NCBI GenBank assembly: GCA_027346205.1
Contig: DAIESR010000353.1
Location: forward strand, 1 to 16,917
Direction: 5' to 3'
Length of the DNA: 16,917 nt
Source: Beijerinckiaceae bacterium
GTDB lineage: Bacteria > Pseudomonadota > Alphaproteobacteria > Rhizobiales > Beijerinckiaceae
In this document: piece by piece, positions 7,526 through 15,551 of the stretch
How the letters are laid out: each line of letters opens with the position of its first letter
Numbering within the stretch: the stretch's first letter is position 1
Notes under the pieces: model-generated
Seen by the model: the letters and a program-made list of their open reading frames with translations, nothing else
Databases searched by the model: none
What the model was told of the DNA's origin: nothing
Made by a program: the position numbers and the translations under genes

Positions 7526-8239
7526 ATGAAGCTTCCCCTTTTCAGTCCAATGGAGCGAAGCGGCGCGGAAGGCACGGCGGAGCGGCGTGAGATTATCATC
7601 CCACCGCTCGGCCTTGGTGGAACGTTGAGCATTCCAGCTGGCGCATACGCGCTGGTCGTCTTTGTCCATGGCAGTGGTTCCAGCCGCTTCAGTCCACGCA
7701 ATCGGGCCGTCGCCCATGCGCTCAACGAACATGCCATTGCAACCTTGCTCTTCGACCTTTTGACAGAAGAGGAGGAGGCCAATCGAGCCAATGTTTTCGA
7801 CATTGGGCTTCTCGCGGGACGCCTCGCTCAAGCCGTCGATTGGATCGATGGAGACCCGCAGCTTCGTCGTCTTCCGCTCGGTCTCTTCGGCGCGAGCACT
7901 GGCGCCGCGGCAGCGCTTGTTGCAGCGGAAAGGCTCGGCAATCGTATCGGTGCCGTCGTTTCTCGCGGCGGGAGGCCGGATCTCGCCGGGCGGGATCTCG
8001 ATGGGCTCGAGACGCCGACCCTCTTGATCGTGGGCGGTAGGGATTTCGGCGTCATCGAGCTCAACGAAGAGGCCTTAGCGCGGCTCCAGGGGCCGAAAGC
8101 AATCGAGATCGTTCCTGGCGCCACGCATCTTTTCCCGGAACCGGGCGCGCTCGAAGCCGTGATGGCCGAAGCGGCACAATGGTTCAAAACTTATTTGGCG
8201 AAAGGCTCCGCACCAGGCCCCGAATCTGCGCCGCAATAG
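7526..8239 (+). CDS. Alpha/beta hydrolase, dienelactone-hydrolase-like
   Basis: The 237-residue protein has the alpha/beta hydrolase pattern: oxyanion-loop motif HGSGSS (residues 48-53), nucleophile elbow GASTG with S124, acid D173 (in VGGRD) and base H201 (in PGATHLF). It resembles the dienelactone hydrolase-type proteins that in other alphaproteobacteria occur alone or beside phosphoribosyltransferases. The substrate is unknown. The ATG at 7526 is preferred over 7496 because GGGAGG precedes it by 9 nt and a FixK/FNR box predicts a transcript start near 7508. There is no signal peptide, so it should be cytoplasmic. It is transcribed divergently from the CBS gene and converges with the leftward DUF2267-CapA unit. 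Confidence 0.85.
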   Translation: MKLPLFSPMERSGAEGTAERREIIIPPLGLGGTLSIPAGAYALVVFVHGSGSSRFSPRNRAVAHALNEHAIATLLFDLLTEEEEANRANVFDIGLLAGRLAQAVDWIDGDPQLRRLPLGLFGASTGAAAALVAAERLGNRIGAVVSRGGRPDLAGRDLDGLETPTLLIVGGRDFGVIELNEEALARLQGPKAIEIVPGATHLFPEPGALEAVMAEAAQWFKTYLAKGSAPGPESAPQ

Positions 8240-8277
8240 CCGCCGGTGCAGCGCACACACAAATCAGGCCCGGCGCC

Positions 8278-8484
8278 TTATTCCTCGAAGATCGGCGGTT
8301 CGGATTTTTCATCGGGCTCGATGCTTTCGATCGGCTGTTTCTCTTCCGCCGGGACTTCGCCTTGAATCTCCATAGGCTCGTCGTCGATCAGCTTGGCGGA
8401 TTCGTTGACATTCTCATCGTAGGAATAGTGCCTGTCCCGCCGCTTGGGCTTGACTGCGGCTTTGTGAATGCGTGCGTTTGGCAT
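8278..8484 (-). CDS. Small acidic hypothetical protein
   Basis: This 68-residue protein has a basic N-terminal third (KAAVKPKRRDRHYSYD) followed by a strongly acidic, proline-containing tail (about residues 30-68). It has no membrane segment and is probably disordered. I do not recognise a family. The gene is credible because GGGAGGAG stands at a good distance before the ATG at 8484 and because it follows the CapA-family gene by only 24 nt in the same direction. It is probably the last member of the DUF2267-CapA operon, and hence under the FixK-like box upstream of that operon. Confidence 0.6.
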   Translation of the reverse strand: MPNARIHKAAVKPKRRDRHYSYDENVNESAKLIDDEPMEIQGEVPAEEKQPIESIEPDEKSEPPIFEE

Positions 8485-8508
8485 CGGACTCCTCCCTGAT
8501 TGTCGGGA

Positions 8509-9690
8509 TCAGACGATCGGCACGGATTGGGTGGCCGCGCTCCGCGATTGCGCAACAAGCGTCCCGTCGGGCCTGACATCGATTCGTGTGGCAAAGCGGC
8601 GGCTTTCGTGGTCGAGAACTCTGCCGAGCCAGCGGATATCATCGCGCGATGCCGGTTCGAGACGGAAACGCCGGATCTGGAGCGGTACCATTTCCAGGTC
8701 GAGAAGATCGTCGCTCGTCGTATCTATGTTTGCGAAATACATGAGAGCGAGATCGTCGCGGAACGCCTCATAGCCTCTGATCCCTTCATAGTCGTTCAGG
8801 AAATCGCCGCATCCGTAAAGAATGAGCCGGTTGCGATAGATTTCGATGCCCTTCGCATGATGCGAGGAATGGCCATGGAGGATCGAGATTCCGGCCTTGT
8901 CGATGAGTTCATGGGCAAACCGCCTTTGATCATCGGGAATGTCGTAGCCCCAATTGGAGCCCCAATGGATCGACGCGACAATGACGTCATGCGGCTGCTT
9001 GACCTTGGCCACCTCATCGGCCACGCGGGCGGCGCTGCGCGCGGTCAGATCTTGCAAGAGGTTGATGCCGGGCGCATGTGGACGCGCCGCCCAGTCTCTC
9101 GGCACGCCACTCGTGATCGAAGCGAATGCAAAGACGAGTAGGCGACCTTTGCCGCCGAGATCAAGGATGGCAGGCGCTTTGGCCTCTGCGAGATCGCGAC
9201 CTGCACCGGCCGTCTTGACCTTTAAGCGCGCCAGCGTGCTGAGAGTTTCAAGCAATCCGGCTTCGCTCCAATCGAGCACATGATTATTGGCGAGAGCGCA
9301 GCAATCAATGCCGGCCGCCGACAAGCATTCGGCATTCTCTGGGCTCATCCGGTAATTGATGCCTTTCGGGACATAAGCCTCACTATGCGTGACACTGGTC
9401 TCGAGATTTATGATGCGCGCATCCGGCTTTCGCCGGCTCAGTTCGTCGAGTGCTGCGCCCCAGACATAGGAAAACGACGCCGGCCGCGCGATCGGTCCGT
9501 TCTCCACCTCGGCGAGACGCACATAGTCCACCGCCGAATCCATGCCGGACTCATAAAGGCGAGGGTCGCTCGGACGCGGCAGAATTTGGTCGATGCCGCG
9601 GCCAGTCATGACATCCCCGCAAAGAAAGATCTTGGTGCAGTGGTGTGGCGCAGACATTTTAGCGCGACCTCGCGGCTTGGCCCGGCTCAC
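8509..9690 (-). CDS. CapA-family protein (PGA_cap-type phosphoesterase fold)
   Basis: The 393-residue protein carries the full motif set of the CapA/PGA_cap family, a relative of the calcineurin-like phosphoesterases: GDVMTGR (25-31), NLETS (95-99), NNH (135-137), SIHWGSNW (240-247), HGHSSHH (272-278) and YGCGDF (292-297). The founding member takes part in poly-gamma-glutamate synthesis in Bacillus. Most proteobacterial homologues lack the other capsule genes and have no proven role, and no capB or capC homologue is seen here. The start shown is a GTG that overlaps the DUF2267 stop by 4 nt (GTGA); an ATG at 9657, just before the first conserved strand, is an alternative. There is no signal peptide or membrane anchor, unlike Bacillus CapA, so it is probably cytoplasmic. 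Confidence 0.85.
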   Translation of the reverse strand: MSRAKPRGRAKMSAPHHCTKIFLCGDVMTGRGIDQILPRPSDPRLYESGMDSAVDYVRLAEVENGPIARPASFSYVWGAALDELSRRKPDARIINLETSVTHSEAYVPKGINYRMSPENAECLSAAGIDCCALANNHVLDWSEAGLLETLSTLARLKVKTAGAGRDLAEAKAPAILDLGGKGRLLVFAFASITSGVPRDWAARPHAPGINLLQDLTARSAARVADEVAKVKQPHDVIVASIHWGSNWGYDIPDDQRRFAHELIDKAGISILHGHSSHHAKGIEIYRNRLILYGCGDFLNDYEGIRGYEAFRDDLALMYFANIDTTSDDLLDLEMVPLQIRRFRLEPASRDDIRWLGRVLDHESRRFATRIDVRPDGTLVAQSRSAATQSVPIV

Positions 9691-10109
9691 GCGGGCCAGA
9701 ACGCCCGCAGCTCCTTGGGCGTTGCCGCTTTCACGTCTTCAAGCTCGGAAGCCGGCAGATGTGCTGCGAGCAGAGCGAAGACCGCATGGGCGACCTCTTC
9801 TGCATCAATGCCCGGATCACGATGCACGCCTTCGTGTATCCGCTCAAGGAAAGCATCGCGGCTCTTTGCGCTGCGCTGCGGCCTTTCCATGTGCCAGCCC
9901 TCATAATAAAGACCGCGCAGCAGCACGGTCAGATATTCTCCGAGAAAAACCGCTTCCGTCGGCGGCAGGCTGTCGCGCAGAGCATGCAGACTCGCGATGA
10001 GAGCCAGATAGGCCTTGTCACGATCGTGCCAGCCGAGGCGGCGTGTGAGGTCGTTGATCCAGTCTGCCGCGGCCTGCGCGGCGAGATCGAACTGAGGAAT
10101 TACCGTCAT
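9687..10109 (-). CDS. DUF2267 domain-containing protein
   Basis: The 140-residue protein matches the DUF2267 pattern through its length: a first helical block (AADWINDLTRRLGW, DRDKAYLALIASLHALRD), the signature LLRGLYYEGWH, then a second block with AEEVAHAVFALLAAHL and a C-terminal PKELRAFWP. The function of the family is unknown; members are helical, soluble and common in stress-related clusters with CBS or universal-stress proteins. I prefer the ATG at 10109; a GTG directly before it (10112) is possible. It leads an operon with the CapA-family gene (4-nt overlap) and the small acidic gene, behind a FixK-like box at 10166-10179. Confidence 0.85.
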   Translation of the reverse strand: MTVIPQFDLAAQAAADWINDLTRRLGWHDRDKAYLALIASLHALRDSLPPTEAVFLGEYLTVLLRGLYYEGWHMERPQRSAKSRDAFLERIHEGVHRDPGIDAEEVAHAVFALLAAHLPASELEDVKAATPKELRAFWPA

Positions 10110-10165
10110 CACCGAAAGCCCACCTGTTCGCTGGTGCCATCGTGATCTAATGGTTAGAAGTCATG

Positions 10166-10179
10166 TTGCGGTAGATCAA
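10166..10179 (-). promoter_or_regulatory. FixK-like box upstream of the DUF2267-CapA operon
   Basis: TTGCGGTAGATCAA fits the FixK2-type consensus TTG(A/C)-N6-(T/G)CAA and has one perfect ATCAA half. Its centre is about 63 nt from the DUF2267 start, so a -41.5 position gives a leader of about 20 nt. It is weaker than the perfect boxes at 119 and 7460. Confidence 0.55.
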
Positions 10180-10295
10180 GGCTGGGCATTTGCGCGGATG
10201 CCCGCATTTAAAGACATGCTCTCGCGCTGGCGTGCATCCGCCGATGCGGACTGCACTCTTCTGCGTATTCCGGTGTAAATATCGCTCTGTGGATG

Positions 10296-10372
10296 TGGTA
10301 GCGGAGGAGGGACTCGAACCCCCGACACAAGGATTATGATTCCTCTGCTCTAGCCGGCTGAGCTACTCCGCC
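10296..10372 (-). tRNA. tRNA-Met (CAT), elongator type
   Basis: The minus strand folds as a complete cloverleaf: acceptor GGCGGAG with CTCCGCT (first pair G-T), D-arm GCTC/GAGC, anticodon stem GAGGA/TCCTT with loop ATCATAA (anticodon CAT), T-arm GGGGG/CCCTC with loop TTCGAGT, discriminator A and encoded CCA. The acceptor stem and the sequence around the anticodon match elongator tRNA-Met of alphaproteobacteria rather than initiator tRNA. A lysidine-modified tRNA-Ile2 also has CAT but usually a different acceptor. It stands alone between the DUF2267 operon and the methyltransferase gene. Confidence 0.95.
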
Positions 10373-10462
10373 ATAGGCGCATTTGTGAAAGCGTCTTGAG
10401 GCTCGGCGGTATAGGCCGCGGCTGCGCAGAGTGTCAAGACAGTGTAGCCGCGTCTGCGGACG

Positions 10463-11203
10463 TCAGGGTTTCTTGATCCGCGTCAGCGTGAAGAGGCCGA
10501 AGGGAGGAAGCGCCCTGCGTTCGGTCAGGATCAGCTCTGGCCGCGCGGCCAGCCAATCGCCCAGCACCGCCCAGGGAAATTCCGGCCGCCAGCCGAGCGC
10601 GGTGCTACGCTTGCCGAGCCAGGCTTCGATCTTCGCGACAGGCCCCTGTTCGGCGCCGATATGATTGACGAGAATGATCTCGCCGCCCGGCTTCAAAACG
10701 CGCAGCCATTCGTCGAGGCTCGCCTCCGGCCGAGGTAGGACTGTTAGTACATAGGGTGCGACGATAGCGTCGAAACGCTCTTCCGCAAAGGCCAGCCGGC
10801 AGGCGTCCATTACGGCGAGGCCTGCGACGGCGTTGAGACCGGCCTCGCGCGTGCGGTGTGCCGCGCGGCGCAGCATGGGCAAGGAGAGATCGACGCCGAC
10901 GATCTCGAGCGAGGGATCGAACATCGGCAATTCAAGCCCGGTGCCGACACCGACGTCGAGCACGCGCCCGCCCTTATGGCGATTGGCGGCGGCGGCGACG
11001 CATCGACGCCCCGCCCGCATCACCAGGGCGAATGCGAGATCATAGACCGGGGCCCAGCGCGCATAGGCCGAGGCGACATGCGCATTGTCCAAGGGGTGCG
11101 TCTCATGGGGATGCGCTTCTTGGCCTGTCCCTGCTCCAGCATCTTGGGCAGTGTGCTGGCCGGCGTCACACCCCATTTTTCTGGGATCGCGCGGTGCACT
11201 CAT
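10463..11203 (-). CDS. Class I SAM-dependent methyltransferase, PmtA-like
   Basis: I place the start at the ATG at 11203 because it shares one base with the mnmA stop (TAATG), the mark of translational coupling; the frame stays open further upstream inside mnmA only by chance. The 246-residue product has a variable His- and Gly-rich N-terminus (to about residue 40), then YARWAPVYDL (47-56), the SAM-binding motif VLDVGVGTGLEL (81-92), acidic D105 in VGVDLS, and the post-motif LRVLKPGGEIILVNH (167-181). YARWAPVYD and the closing LFTLTRI segment resemble the rhizobial/Rhodobacter phosphatidylethanolamine N-methyltransferase PmtA, which makes phosphatidylcholine precursors. Other small-molecule methyltransferases (UbiE-like) share much of this, so the substrate is tentative. 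Confidence 0.7.
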   Translation of the reverse strand: MSAPRDPRKMGCDAGQHTAQDAGAGTGQEAHPHETHPLDNAHVASAYARWAPVYDLAFALVMRAGRRCVAAAANRHKGGRVLDVGVGTGLELPMFDPSLEIVGVDLSLPMLRRAAHRTREAGLNAVAGLAVMDACRLAFAEERFDAIVAPYVLTVLPRPEASLDEWLRVLKPGGEIILVNHIGAEQGPVAKIEAWLGKRSTALGWRPEFPWAVLGDWLAARPELILTERRALPPFGLFTLTRIKKP

Positions 11204-12447
11204 TAATGATGAGGGCTGGCAGCTAGTGGGGGGGCCGTCGTGGCTGCCTCCTGGGGCGCCTGCGTGGCGGATTCCGTTGCACTGATGAAGCCGCCGCCGA
11301 GAACCCGCGCATCGGTCAAATCCGAGGCGTAAAAGACGCACGCCTGCCCCGGCGCGACGCCATCCTCGTCGGTGGCGAAATCGACATAGGCATCGTCGCC
11401 GTCGAGATGGAGAAAGCCGGGCACAGGCGGGCGGGTCGAGCGCACGCGCACGAAGAGATCGCGTCCGTCGCGGGCGAGATCATCGAGCGTGCCGTCGCCA
11501 ATCCAATTGAGCTCGCGCAGGCGCGCGCGGCGCGTGGCGAGCGCCGAACGCGGCCCGACCACGACCTCCGCCCTGGCAGCATCGAGTTTCACGACATAAA
11601 GCGGCTCGCCGGCGGCCGCTCCGTGGGTGCTGAGGCCGAGCCCGCGCCGCTGCCCGATCGTATAATGGATGACGCCTGCATGGTGGCCGAGCACACGCCC
11701 GTCGATATGGACGATGTCGCCGGGGACGGCCGCCTCGGGCCAGATCCGCTCGATGAAATCGCTATATTTCCCCGACGGAACGAAGCAAATGTCCTGGCTG
11801 TCGGCCTTGTCGGCGACGAGCAGGCCATAGCGGTGGGCCAGCAGGCGTACATCCGTCTTCTGCATTTCGCCGAGCGGGAAGCGTAGTAGCTCAAGCTGGG
11901 CCTTGGTGGTGGCAAAGAGGAAATAGCTCTGATCGCGCGCGCTGTCCTGAGCCCGATAGAGTTCGCGGCCGCCTAGTCCATCGGGCCGCGAAGACACATA
12001 ATGGCCGGTGGCCAGAACATCGGCACCGAGATCGCGCGCCGTCTGGAACAGATCCGCAAATTTGATCTCGCTATTGCAGGAAATGCAGGGGACCGGCGTT
12101 TCGCCATCGGCATAGCTGCGGGCGAAACGGTCGATGACCTTCTTGCGGAAGAGTTCCTCGTAATCGAGGACATAATGCGGAATGTCGAGCTGCGCTGCTA
12201 CGCGTCGCGCATCGTGAATGTCCTGGCCGGCGCAACAGGCACCCTTGCGGTGCTCCGCATCGCCTTGATCATAGAGCTGCAGGGTGACGCCGATGACCTG
12301 GTAGCCCTGCTCCTTGAGCAGCGCTGCGACGACGGAGGAATCGACGCCGCCCGACATGGCGACGACGACCCGCGTCTCGGCTGGCGGCTTGCTCAAGTCG
12401 AGGCTGTTGCGAAAGACCGGCGGTGTCGGCGCTTGCGGCTCACTCAT
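11203..12447 (-). CDS. mnmA: tRNA-specific 2-thiouridylase MnmA
   Basis: MnmA thiolates uridine 34 of the tRNAs for Lys, Glu and Gln. The 414-residue product has the PP-loop MSGGVDSS at residues 31-38, the catalytic cysteine region [10 protein letters not shown] (121-130, C124 matching the nucleophile before NSEIKF), and the second active cysteine C221 in SQDICFV. The length exceeds the usual 360-380 residues because of a variable N-terminus of about 24 residues and an Ala/Thr/Pro-rich tail after SATESATQ. The start is an ATG at 12447, preferred over a TTG directly before it. The stop overlaps the start of the PmtA-like gene. Its promoter must lie in the repeat-bearing spacer to the right. 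Confidence 0.95.
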   Translation of the reverse strand: MSEPQAPTPPVFRNSLDLSKPPAETRVVVAMSGGVDSSVVAALLKEQGYQVIGVTLQLYDQGDAEHRKGACCAGQDIHDARRVAAQLDIPHYVLDYEELFRKKVIDRFARSYADGETPVPCISCNSEIKFADLFQTARDLGADVLATGHYVSSRPDGLGGRELYRAQDSARDQSYFLFATTKAQLELLRFPLGEMQKTDVRLLAHRYGLLVADKADSQDICFVPSGKYSDFIERIWPEAAVPGDIVHIDGRVLGHHAGVIHYTIGQRRGLGLSTHGAAAGEPLYVVKLDAARAEVVVGPRSALATRRARLRELNWIGDGTLDDLARDGRDLFVRVRSTRPPVPGFLHLDGDDAYVDFATDEDGVAPGQACVFYASDLTDARVLGGGFISATESATQAPQEAATTAPPLAASPHH

Positions 12448-12682
12448 CAAGTTTACCCGCCATTGGTGAAGCTCACGTAGAATTCACTTCAGTTGCTCAT
12501 CTTCCGCATATTGAGGCGTCAGCATATCAAACCGGCATATTATCCGGCATGACGCTGGAGTTTCAAATTTGCGGCAGCGCTGCGACCGCTGTTTTTGGAA
12601 TTTTCATCTAAATCACCCCGATGGGCCGAATGCAATCAACGAATAGCAGCCATGTGGCCTGCCGGTCGATGTGTCGCCATCA

Positions 12683-12771
12683 CTAGGGCATGTCCCGGAA
12701 AAGTTGCTCGACTTTTCCATTATTTTAGACATCGGATATATCCGATGTCTCCTTGATGAGGACATGCTCTA
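12683..12771. repeat. Composite palindromic repeat, with copy 2 of the 36-bp module
   Basis: The first 36 bases (12683-12718) match the inverted copy at 3795-3830 in 32 positions and form the hairpin GGAAAAGT/ACTTTTCC. They are followed by a perfect 10-bp hairpin (AGACATCGGA at 12727-12736, TCCGATGTCT at 12741-12750). The outer ends, CTAGGGCATGTCC and its near-complement GGACATGCTCTA at 12760-12771, bound the element. It resembles non-coding mobile mosaic repeats of Rhizobiales. Confidence 0.75.
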
Positions 12772-12787
12772 ACTATTTGAAATAGAT

Positions 12788-12840
12788 CCGATTTGTCCCA
12801 CTTATGTAGATCGCGAGCGATTCCACATAAGCGGGATCGG
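12788..12840. repeat. Second palindromic element
   Basis: An imperfect palindrome: outer CCGAT/ATCGG, then CTTATGT (12801-12807) with ACATAAG (12825-12831), and inner ATCGC/GCGAT around 2 nt. It starts 16 nt after the previous element. The sequence differs from that element, so this appears to be another module of the same kind of mosaic. Confidence 0.6.
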
Positions 12841-13000
12841 CTCTGGGTGCTTTCGGCCGGAGAACCTGTTTATTAATGCTTTGCAACCGCCCTGTATCAT
12901 GTCGGTACAATTCGTCAAGCAACACGGGTAAAAACCTAAATATTCAACTACTATCGAGCGCTTATATTAGGAAAAAACCCATCATGGGCTTAGTTCATTC

Positions 13001-13015
13001 TTAAACTGCTTTTTA
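13001..13015 (+). promoter_or_regulatory. Possible CtrA-binding site upstream of sciP
   Basis: TTAA-N7-TTTA differs in one base from the CtrA consensus TTAA-N7-TTAA and lies about 50 nt before the sciP start. CtrA activates sciP in Caulobacter. The region is AT-rich, so a chance match is possible. Confidence 0.3.
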
Positions 13016-13060
13016 TATTGTCTTTGCATGAAGCGTCAGTTGAGTAGGTGAGTTCTGGAA

Positions 13061-13336
13061 ATGATCGAAGCGCTCCGTCCGAAAGTCAAATATGTCATCG
13101 GCCCCGATGGCAGCCCATTGACGGTTGCTGATCTGCCGCCCGTCACCACAAAGCGCTGGGTCATTCGCCGCAAAGCGGAAGTGGTGGCAGCGGTTCGCGG
13201 GGGCTTGATCTCGCTCGAAGAGGCCTGCAGCCGCTATGCGCTGACGGTTGATGAATTTCTCTCATGGCAGATGTCGATCGATCAGCATGGTCTCGCCGGG
13301 CTGCGCACCACGCGTTTGCAGCAATATCGCGCGTAA
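13061..13336 (+). CDS. sciP: CtrA inhibitor SciP (DUF1153)
   Basis: The 91-residue protein matches SciP/DUF1153 through its full length: YVIGPDGSPLTVADLPP near the N-terminus, RWVIRRKAEVVAAVRGGLISLEEACSRYALTVDEFLSWQ in the middle (a helix-turn-helix), and the closing GLAGLRTTRLQQYR. In Caulobacter SciP binds CtrA and DNA and blocks CtrA-activated transcription in swarmer cells, so it belongs to the cell-cycle circuit rather than to the low-oxygen set. AGGTGAG stands 8 nt before the ATG. The gene is monocistronic by position. Confidence 0.95.
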   Translation: MIEALRPKVKYVIGPDGSPLTVADLPPVTTKRWVIRRKAEVVAAVRGGLISLEEACSRYALTVDEFLSWQMSIDQHGLAGLRTTRLQQYRA

Positions 13337-14015
13337 CGAGCGGCTGTGCCGAAGCTCATTGTCGGCGCGGCATCCGCCTGGGTAATTGCTCATGCATCCA
13401 TTTTCAGGCCAGCGTTGATAGCTGTTTCCCGGCGAGGGTGAGACATATGGCTTCGAGGCGCCGATGGCGCGGCGACGAAAATGGCGCTGTCGGCGTGATG
13501 GAAAAACCCCAACCGCCAGTGCTTCTTGCCGACCCGCAGACTGGTTTTGTCGGATTGCCGGATAGTGTCGGATAGCAGCCCCGCGCGGATCACATCCTTG
13601 TTCTTTTTTGGCACTTCCGCAAGATGAGCGCGCAGACGCTTTGACGAGACTAATTGTTCGGCTTTGACTATAATATACATGAAAATATGTAGAATTATCA
13701 GAATAGTCTTAAAACCATGCCAAATCAAAAATTTAGAATGCAACTATTTTCATGCTTTCGCTGTTGCGCTGAGAGGCTAAATTTCTCACTTGGAGGAAGG
13801 CCCTATCGTGCGCCTTGGCGTAAGTCTCCGAGCCATTTTTCGGGACCGGTCATTCGTGCGTTCGCGCGCGTTTTTCTCTTTGAACCACGGCCGAAGCTCT
13901 TGACCGCAGCCTTGGTCCGGTCGATTTAGCAGTGTCGCTTCGGAATTTGGGACGCGGTATTCCGGATGGCCGGCGACGAAGTGGCGAGATTGGACAAGGC
14001 TGGGATCGGGTCTAG
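13337..14015. other. 679-nt spacer between sciP and fixL
   Basis: Apart from an IS66 transposase remnant around 13450-13650 I see no gene. An AT-rich part at 13650-13760 separates the remnant from about 250 nt of GC-rich sequence with short frames that I do not recognise. The fixL promoter should lie in that last part; I find no FixK/FNR box in it and no clear Shine-Dalgarno before the fixL ATG. Confidence 0.6.
13450..13650 (-). pseudogene. IS66-family transposase remnant
   Basis: On the minus strand, a stretch of about 60 residues (EVPKKNKDVIRAGLL, then QSDKTSLRVGKKHWRLGFFHHADSAIFV) resembles the core of IS66-type transposases, where the usual pattern is SDET.VRV....W.WVF......F. Here the acidic residue after SD is K, and the following WxWVF is changed to WRLGF. 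The frame is short and flanked by unrelated sequence, and the other parts of the transposase (usually about 500 residues) are missing. No terminal inverted repeats or target duplication are visible. It is a decayed insertion that marks past disturbance just upstream of fixL. Confidence 0.5.
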
Positions 14016-15551
14016 ATGAACGAGGATCTCGCTGCCCGTGCATGTGAAGGTCCGGTTGTGGACCGGCATTTGCGCGTGGCGATCGCTGCCGGAAATTGCG
14101 GCACCTTCGAATGGGATCTCAGATCGCAGGCGATCCATTGGGTCGACTTCCGGGCGTGGGCGTCGGGTGAACCACAGTTCGTCGCATCGAATGTCGCTGC
14201 CTTCATCGCCATGCTCGATCCCTTGGAACGCACCGAAATGCGTCAGGCGGCACGGGTGGCATTGCGGAAGGGCACTTTCGACGTTCGGTTCCGCCTGCGA
14301 GAGGTCGACGGCACGGTGCGCTGCCTGCGGGCTCAGGGTCGCCTGTTTCGTGAGGCAGGGGGGCGGCCGGCGAAGATCATCGGCATCGTCCGCGATACTG
14401 CCGACCAGAAGCAAGTCGAGCGGGAGTTGCGCGCTCGCGAGGAGCATCTGCGGCTCATTCTCGAGACCGTGCCCGATGCGATGATCATCATCGACGAGGT
14501 GGGAAGGATCCAATCCTTCAGCCAAGCGGCCGTGCGCCTGTTCGGCTATCGGCCGGAAGAGGTGATCGGCTCCAATGTGCATGTGCTGATGCCGGAGCCC
14601 GACCGCGGCCGCCACGACGGCTATATGCAGCGCTATCAGCGGACAGGCGAGCGCAAAATCATTGGCATTGGCCGTGTCGTGACTGGCCGGCGGAAGGACG
14701 GCTCAACCTTTCCCATGCATCTCTCGGTTGGCGAGTTGCAGAGCGCGGGACGGCGCAGCTTCACCGGTTTCGTCCGCGATCTCACGGAGCGGCAGGAGAA
14801 TATGGCGAAGCTGCAGGAGCTGCAGTCCGAGCTGGTGCATGTCTCCCGCCTGTTGGCCATGGGCGAGATGGCCTCGGGCCTCGCGCATGAGCTGAACCAG
14901 CCTTTGACAGCTATAGCCAATTATATGAAAGGCTGTCGTCGCTTGTTGCAGGATGTCGAGCATCCGCAGCGGGCAACGATCCAGGATGCTCTGGACAAGG
15001 CCGCCGACCAAGCTCTGCGCGCGGGTCAGATCATCCGCCGGCTGCGTGACTTCGCGGCGCGTGGTGAGACCGAGAAGAAGGTCGAGCGCGTTGTCAAAGT
15101 GGTGGAGGAGGCGAGCGCTTTGGCTCTCGTCGGCGCGCGTGAACTCGGCGTGCGGGTACGCCAGGAAGTTGATCCGGGCGTTGATCTGGTGCTGGCTGAT
15201 CGGGTTCAAATCCAGCAAGTTCTGGTCAATCTCTTTCGTAACGCCTTGGAGGCCATGGAGGCGACGGAGCGCCGCGAGCTTGTCGTCACCATCAGCCCAG
15301 CAGCGGATGCGATGGTCGAGGTCGGCGTGGCCGATACCGGTCACGGGATCAAGCCGGAGATCCTGCCTAGGCTCTTCGACCCTTTCGTGACCTCCAAGGC
15401 TAACGGCATGGGGGTCGGCCTCTCGATCTGCAAGACCATTATCGAGGCTCATGGCGGTAAGATGTGGGTCGAGCCGAATCCCGTCGGTGGCACGGTGTTC
15501 CGGTTCACGCTCATGGCCGCCAAAGACGAGAAGGACGACGACAATGTCTGA
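14016..15551 (+). CDS. fixL: Oxygen-sensing heme histidine kinase FixL
   Basis: The 511-residue protein has an N-terminal PAS domain (about 20-135), a heme-binding PAS domain (about 140-260) and a histidine kinase core. The heme ligand H200 (in RGRHDGY) and the O2-sensing R220 (in IGIGRVV) fall at the same residue numbers as in Bradyrhizobium FixL, and the phospho-acceptor is H291 in AHELNQPL. The ATPase part has an N box ([12 protein letters not shown]), DTGHGI and [10 protein letters not shown]. No membrane segment is seen, so it should be soluble like Bradyrhizobium FixL and unlike Sinorhizobium FixL. Without O2 on the heme it autophosphorylates and passes phosphate to FixJ. The gene overlaps fixJ by 8 nt. 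Confidence 0.97.
   Translation: MNEDLAARACEGPVVDRHLRVAIAAGNCGTFEWDLRSQAIHWVDFRAWASGEPQFVASNVAAFIAMLDPLERTEMRQAARVALRKGTFDVRFRLREVDGTVRCLRAQGRLFREAGGRPAKIIGIVRDTADQKQVERELRAREEHLRLILETVPDAMIIIDEVGRIQSFSQAAVRLFGYRPEEVIGSNVHVLMPEPDRGRHDGYMQRYQRTGERKIIGIGRVVTGRRKDGSTFPMHLSVGELQSAGRRSFTGFVRDLTERQENMAKLQELQSELVHVSRLLAMGEMASGLAHELNQPLTAIANYMKGCRRLLQDVEHPQRATIQDALDKAADQALRAGQIIRRLRDFAARGETEKKVERVVKVVEEASALALVGARELGVRVRQEVDPGVDLVLADRVQIQQVLVNLFRNALEAMEATERRELVVTISPAADAMVEVGVADTGHGIKPEILPRLFDPFVTSKANGMGVGLSICKTIIEAHGGKMWVEPNPVGGTVFRFTLMAAKDEKDDDNV

Larger units (their letters stand above)
12448..13060. other. 613-nt spacer between divergent mnmA and sciP
   Basis: No credible gene is seen here. The spacer holds two adjoining palindromic elements (12683-12771 and 12788-12840), an AT-rich stretch at about 12880-13020, and a possible CtrA-like site at 13001-13015. 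Both mnmA and sciP must start from promoters inside it. Confidence 0.7.

Noticed and set aside
8241..8275. CGCCGG/CCGGCG arms between the convergent hydrolase and small acidic genes
   Set aside because: Only 6 bp with a 23-nt loop and no T-run; too weak to call a terminator.
12448..12450. TTG start for mnmA and GTG starts at 10112 and 16244
   Set aside because: Each is directly followed by an ATG in frame that needs no rare start; I used the ATG in all three.
13264..13575. 103-codon plus-strand frame starting inside sciP
   Set aside because: It overlaps sciP in another frame and then the IS66 remnant antisense; the product resembles nothing.
13786..14043. 85-codon minus-strand frame upstream of fixL
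   Set aside because: Low-complexity, charged product with no family pattern, overlapping the fixL start; probably chance in GC-rich DNA.
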